Below, one piece after another: positions 6,058 through 8,810 of a stretch of DNA of 8,810 nucleotides. The stretch covers positions 1 through 8,810 of the forward strand of contig JAIXVO010000105.1 of assembly GCA_027482985.1 (NCBI GenBank). The letters are read 5' to 3'. The position numbers were made by a program, and so were the translations under genes. How positions within the stretch are numbered: position 1 is the first letter of the stretch; each line of letters opens with the position of its first letter. The stretch is from Cyanobacteriota bacterium. Its GTDB lineage: Bacteria; Cyanobacteriota; Cyanobacteriia; Leptolyngbyales; Leptolyngbyaceae. Under the pieces are notes generated by a model, which was not told the DNA's origin, did not search any database, and worked only from the letters and a program-made list of their open reading frames with translations.

Positions 6058-6909
6058 ATGAAGGGGTTAAGCGCCATTCAAGTCGAGCAACTACAGCAGA
6101 TTGGGGATTATTTACGCCAAGTGCGGGAAGCTCAATCGGTCTCTTTAGAGAAAGTCGCCAAGGATACCTTTATTCCTTTGCGACTTCTGAATGCGCTGGA
6201 GGTGGGGGAAGTGGAGCGGTTGCCGGAACCGATTTATATCAAAGGCTTTATTCGTCGTTATGCCGATGTCCTGGAGCTAGACGGGGCAGAAATTGCCGAT
6301 GCTTTTGATGCGAATGCGCCAGTGGCAAATCCAGTGCCTGCGCCCGCGCCATCAGCACCCGCGATCGCGCCATCAAGTGTCCCAATGTCTGAGCGTCAAG
6401 CCTCTGATCCTGTTCGGACGGGCTCGCTTTCAGGCTGGTCTTACCTAGTGGCAGGAATTGCTGTCCTGGGGGGGCTAGGGACGCTGGCCTGGGGGTTAAA
6501 GCAAGCTTTCCAGCCCCGTCCTGTCACGGTTGCTACCCCTTCTCAGCCCGCCACCTCGTCTGCTGCGACCGCAGTCCCCGCCAATCCCGCCTCCACGGCG
6601 CTGGCATCGCCTCTCACCACTCAGCCAGCGGCCAATGCGCCTGTCCAGGTGGAGATTAGTTTGCTGGATCAATCCTGGATGGAAGTGGTCACTGATGGCA
6701 AAGTTGCCTTTGCAGGGACGCTCAATAAGGGGACACAGCGCACTTGGACGGCTCAAAATACGCTCCTGATTCGAGCGGGTAATGCGGGTGCTGTGGTGGC
6801 TTCATACAATCAGGGGCAGGCCAAACCCTTGGGGCGGTTAGGAGATGTGGTGGATGCCAATTTCTCCCGCGATCCAAATGCCGCTAGATCCCCGGCTGCG
6901 CCGCAATAG
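6058..6909 (+). CDS. rodZ: RodZ-like helix-turn-helix membrane protein
   Basis: This 283-residue protein has the full RodZ layout. A cytoplasmic HTH_25 domain (about 12-85; IGDYLRQVREAQSVSLEKVA, then YIKGFIRRYADVLELD) is followed by a Pro/Ala-rich linker (87-118), one membrane helix (about 127-146), a second Pro/Ala/Thr-rich linker (150-195) and a C-terminal extracytoplasmic DUF4115 beta domain (about 196-272, with QSWMEVVTDGKVAFAG). RodZ ties MreB filaments to the membrane and the elongation machinery and so sets cell shape; the HTH normally contacts MreB rather than DNA. The ATG at 6058 is fixed from the left by an in-frame TAA at 6052-6054. AGGAG (6040-6044) lies 13 bases upstream, rather far. 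The neighbour ftsX is also an envelope-growth gene but has its own promoter candidate. The alanine- and proline-rich linkers are long but normal for cyanobacterial members. Confidence 0.92.
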   Translation: MKGLSAIQVEQLQQIGDYLRQVREAQSVSLEKVAKDTFIPLRLLNALEVGEVERLPEPIYIKGFIRRYADVLELDGAEIADAFDANAPVANPVPAPAPSAPAIAPSSVPMSERQASDPVRTGSLSGWSYLVAGIAVLGGLGTLAWGLKQAFQPRPVTVATPSQPATSSAATAVPANPASTALASPLTTQPAANAPVQVEISLLDQSWMEVVTDGKVAFAGTLNKGTQRTWTAQNTLLIRAGNAGAVVASYNQGQAKPLGRLGDVVDANFSRDPNAARSPAAPQ

Positions 6910-6935
6910 GACTGGGCCTCTGCGAGTGGGATGGC

Positions 6936-6964
6936 TTGACGATCGCGCGATCTGCGACTAACGT
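6936..6964 (+). promoter_or_regulatory. Candidate promoter for ftsX
   Basis: TTGACG (6936-6941, 5 of 6 to the -35 consensus) is followed after 17 bases by TAACGT (6959-6964), which keeps only the T, A and final T of the -10 consensus. The start of transcription would be near 6971, about 29 bases before the ftsX ATG. The spacer contains the 12-base palindrome GATCGCGCGATC (6941-6952), which could be an operator or just a HIP1-like relic. Confidence 0.4.
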
Positions 6965-6999
6965 AAACCACGTCTTGTGGACCGAAGGGGTGGAACAGT

Positions 7000-7899
7000 A
7001 TGCGATCGCTGACACAACTGACTTACCTGCTGCGTGAAACGGGGTTGGGTTTACGTCGGGGGGGCTGGATGAACTGGGCGGCGATCAGTACGGTCGCCGT
7101 CTTGCTGTTCCTGTTTGGCATTAGCCTGCAGTCTTCCTGGCAATTGGAAGGGTTGCTCAATCGCTTTGGGAGTCAGCTGGAAGTTTCGGTATATCTGGAA
7201 ACTGGCGTTCAGGCACAGGATTTACAGCCTCTAGTCGCCAGGTTGCCCCAGGTCGCAGGGGTGACGGCGGTGACGAAAGAAGTGGCTTGGGCGAGTTTGG
7301 TGCAAGACCTGGGGTTAGCCGATATTCAGGGCGCAACGCAGCAGCTAGAAGGGAATCCCCTGGTGGATCAGCTCCAAGTTAAAGCCACTGCTTCGGCAGC
7401 GGTGCCCCAACTAGCCGCCAAACTCAAGCAACTTTCGGGCGTGGATGAGGTGCAGTATGTGGATGAAGCCGTCCAACGGGTGGGCGAATTGAATCGGGGC
7501 TTGAGTTGGGTCAGCTTTGTGATTGTCAGTTTTTTGACTCTGACCGCGATCGCTGTGATTACGACCACCATGCGGCTGATTGTCTTGGCGCGGCGGCGAG
7601 AAATCGAAGTGATGCAGTTAGTCGGTGCTACCACCCGCTGGATTTATCTACCCTTCCTGCTGCAAGGAGTCACGTTTGGGCTGGCAGGAGCCGCGATCGC
7701 CTGGACCTTACTGCTGCTGCTGCAACAATTCCTCCGCCAGCTCTTGTCTCAGCAACCCCAATTTGTGCAGCTATTAACGAACGGTCTCCAACTCAGCTCC
7801 CTGCAAATCGTGCTCCTAGCCTGTATCCTAGTCACCTTTGGCAGTTCCGTCGGGATTTTAGGCAGTCTCTTCGCTGTTCGCAAAATCGCGGTTAAATGA
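7000..7899 (+). CDS. ftsX: Cell-division permease-like protein FtsX
   Basis: This 299-residue membrane protein is the FtsX half of the FtsE-FtsX ABC-type complex, which couples ATP hydrolysis in FtsE to control of cell-wall hydrolases at the division site rather than to transport. A short cytoplasmic N terminus is followed by TM1 (about 26-45), a large extracytoplasmic domain (46-168), TM2 (169-189), the conserved cytoplasmic segment ARRREIEVMQLVGATTRWI (197-215), TM3 (about 216-241), a short outer loop and TM4 (about 268-292). This is the standard four-helix FtsX topology, and the length is normal. The ATG at 7000 overlaps a HIP1 octamer (7002-7009) and has AAGGGGTGG about 7 bases or more upstream. 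No ftsE lies next to it in this window, unlike in many bacteria where ftsE immediately precedes ftsX; the gene upstream is rodZ. The partner ATPase must be encoded elsewhere. Confidence 0.95.
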   Translation: MRSLTQLTYLLRETGLGLRRGGWMNWAAISTVAVLLFLFGISLQSSWQLEGLLNRFGSQLEVSVYLETGVQAQDLQPLVARLPQVAGVTAVTKEVAWASLVQDLGLADIQGATQQLEGNPLVDQLQVKATASAAVPQLAAKLKQLSGVDEVQYVDEAVQRVGELNRGLSWVSFVIVSFLTLTAIAVITTTMRLIVLARRREIEVMQLVGATTRWIYLPFLLQGVTFGLAGAAIAWTLLLLLQQFLRQLLSQQPQFVQLLTNGLQLSSLQIVLLACILVTFGSSVGILGSLFAVRKIAVK

Positions 7900-7912
7900 G
7901 AATGAGCGCATC

Positions 7913-7924
7913 GGGCGATCGCCC
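7913..7924. repeat. Palindrome GGGCGATCGCCC containing a HIP1 octamer
   Basis: A 12-base perfect palindrome starts 13 bases after the ftsX stop codon and contains the HIP1 octamer GCGATCGC (7914-7921). As RNA it could only form a very short hairpin, and no T-run follows, so it is a poor terminator. Confidence 0.6.
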
Positions 7925-7984
7925 TCAGTCCTCCCGCTCCTACCTCCCCCCGTCTGCCCTCTGCCCCCTGCCCTCTGCTTGCCT
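7925..7984 (+). repeat. Pyrimidine-rich tract with tandem heptamers
   Basis: The 60 bases before the DUF3598 start codon are almost all C and T. The last part is built of four tandem heptamers: CTGCCCT (7954-7960), CTGCCCC (7961-7967), CTGCCCT (7968-7974) and CTGCTTG (7975-7981). Degenerate heptamer repeats of this kind (the STRR type) are known between genes in many filamentous cyanobacteria. Their place right against the start codon leaves no room for a purine-rich ribosome-binding site. Confidence 0.7.
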
Positions 7985-8810
7985 ATGAAATCTCAGTGGG
8001 ACTGTTTATTCCAGAACCTCGGTGAATGGCAGGGATCATTTATCCAGCTGTCTCCCACGGGTGAAGTGCGTCAAGATACGCCCACCGTTGTCTCGTTTGA
8101 GGGGTTGAATGGCAACCAGACGATGCGGCAAATTGTCCGGCGGTTAACTGATCCCGTCGATGAGAAAGTGCTGGAGTACAGCAGCCTCGGTCGCAGCGTG
8201 TTGTTTCTAGATAATGGCGCCTTCTCTCAGGGCAGCATCCAGTTTGGCCCGTTCTCGGAATTTGGGGCTGAGTTGGGCTTAATCGAAACTCACGCCGATG
8301 GCATTCCGGGCGATCGCCGCCTCCGGCTGGTGCAATTGTTCAATCGTGAGAGCCAACTCGACCAACTCACCCTGATTCGAGAACGCCGAGCTAACACGGA
8401 TGCGAAAGAGCGATCGCCCCTCGTGATCGACGATTTATTAGGCATTTGGCAGGGTGAAGCCACCACCGTCTACCCCGACTGGAGTCCGCCCACCAGTGCT
8501 ACCACCACGCTCCAAATTCAGCGCGACACGGCCCAACAGCTGACCCAAACCCTCACCCTGCCCAACGGCCAAATCCTGCGCTCTACCGCTGCGATCGACG
8601 GTAATCGGCTCCGCTTTGACCAAGGTGCCCAGTCCGTCCAAGTGTTACTGCTCCCTGACGGCGCTTCTGCCACCTGCCCTACCCACATCAAAACAGGCTC
8701 CCCCTTCTTCCTGGAAGTCGGCTGGCTCCTCCAACCCCACCTGCGCCAACGCCTGATCCGCAGCTACAGCGATCGCGGCGAATGGGTCAGCCTCACCCTC
8801 GTCACCGAAC
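7985..8810 (+). CDS. DUF3598 family protein (3' partial)
   Basis: The frame opens with ATG at 7985 and runs without a stop to the right edge (275 codons), so only the last residues are likely missing, given the usual family length of roughly 270-290. The sequence (LGEWQGSF at 12-19, EYSSLGRSVLFLDNGAFSQG, FGAELGLIE, RRLRLVQLF) fits DUF3598, a mostly cyanobacterial family of unknown function placed with the calycin/lipocalin-like beta barrels. An internal repeat is visible: LGEWQGSF near the N terminus recurs as LGIWQGEA at 152-159, consistent with two tandem barrels. There is no signal peptide or membrane helix, so it should be a soluble cytoplasmic protein that may bind a small hydrophobic ligand; that function is inferred from the fold. 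There is no Shine-Dalgarno sequence: the ATG follows a C/T-rich repeat tract. The protein has no evident functional tie to ftsX. Confidence 0.88.
   Translation, partial: MKSQWDCLFQNLGEWQGSFIQLSPTGEVRQDTPTVVSFEGLNGNQTMRQIVRRLTDPVDEKVLEYSSLGRSVLFLDNGAFSQGSIQFGPFSEFGAELGLIETHADGIPGDRRLRLVQLFNRESQLDQLTLIRERRANTDAKERSPLVIDDLLGIWQGEATTVYPDWSPPTSATTTLQIQRDTAQQLTQTLTLPNGQILRSTAAIDGNRLRFDQGAQSVQVLLLPDGASATCPTHIKTGSPFFLEVGWLLQPHLRQRLIRSYSDRGEWVSLTLVTE

Noticed and set aside
6496..6756. Antisense reading frame of 86 codons within rodZ (and an 79-codon frame at 6530-6769 on the + strand)
   Set aside because: Both are low-complexity shadows of the Pro/Ala-rich linker; no domain, no ribosome-binding site and full overlap with a clear gene.
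6941..6952. GATCGCGCGATC palindrome as a specific operator for ftsX
   Set aside because: It is composed of HIP1-like GATCGC units that are abundant in this genome, so a specific regulatory role is not supported by the sequence alone.
8438..8641. Antisense reading frame of 67 codons opposite the DUF3598 gene
   Set aside because: It overlaps a clear coding region whose protein matches a known family; the antisense translation is Gly/Arg-rich with no recognisable domain.

Overview
The window is almost certainly from a cyanobacterium. The octamer GCGATCGC (HIP1, the hallmark repeat of many cyanobacterial genomes) occurs about 19 times, where chance would give far less than one. The gene set agrees: an Rcp1-type response regulator beside a phytochrome-class kinase, a CPP1-like J-domain membrane protein, a cyanobacterial RodZ, and a DUF3598 protein. 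Nothing in the sequence fixes the genus.

Left part (1-4163): a tightly packed signalling operon on the + strand. It holds a PAS-PAS histidine kinase (5' end outside the window), a stand-alone Rcp1-type receiver, and a REC-GAF-GAF-histidine kinase. The first junction is a stop codon directly abutting the next ATG; the second has a 2-base gap. They are probably co-transcribed and may form one phosphorelay. The operon ends convergently, with a 65-base gap, against an OmpR/PhoB-type response regulator on the - strand (4164-4934).

Middle (4935-5255): a 321-base divergent intergenic region between the OmpR-type regulator and the CPP1-like gene. It is rich in inverted repeats. One 9-bp perfect repeat is followed by a T6 run just ahead of the CPP1-like gene and looks like an attenuator or operator.

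Right part (5256-8810): four + strand genes with separate spacers. They encode the CPP1-like protein (four predicted membrane helices), RodZ (cell-shape cytoskeletal anchor), FtsX (division-associated ABC-type membrane subunit, with no ftsE beside it here), and a DUF3598 protein that runs off the right edge only shortly before its expected end. A near-consensus HLR1 site, the binding motif of the high-light regulator RpaB, overlaps the -35 of a good candidate promoter ahead of rodZ. This is the most specific regulatory prediction in the window. A pyrimidine-rich run of four tandem heptamers abuts the start of the DUF3598 gene.

No tRNA, rRNA, insertion sequence, CRISPR array or phage gene was seen. 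Most of the window is ordinary cyanobacterial chromosome. The points worth a second look are the kinase-receiver-REC/kinase trio, the HLR1/rodZ promoter, and the structured leader of the CPP1-like gene.
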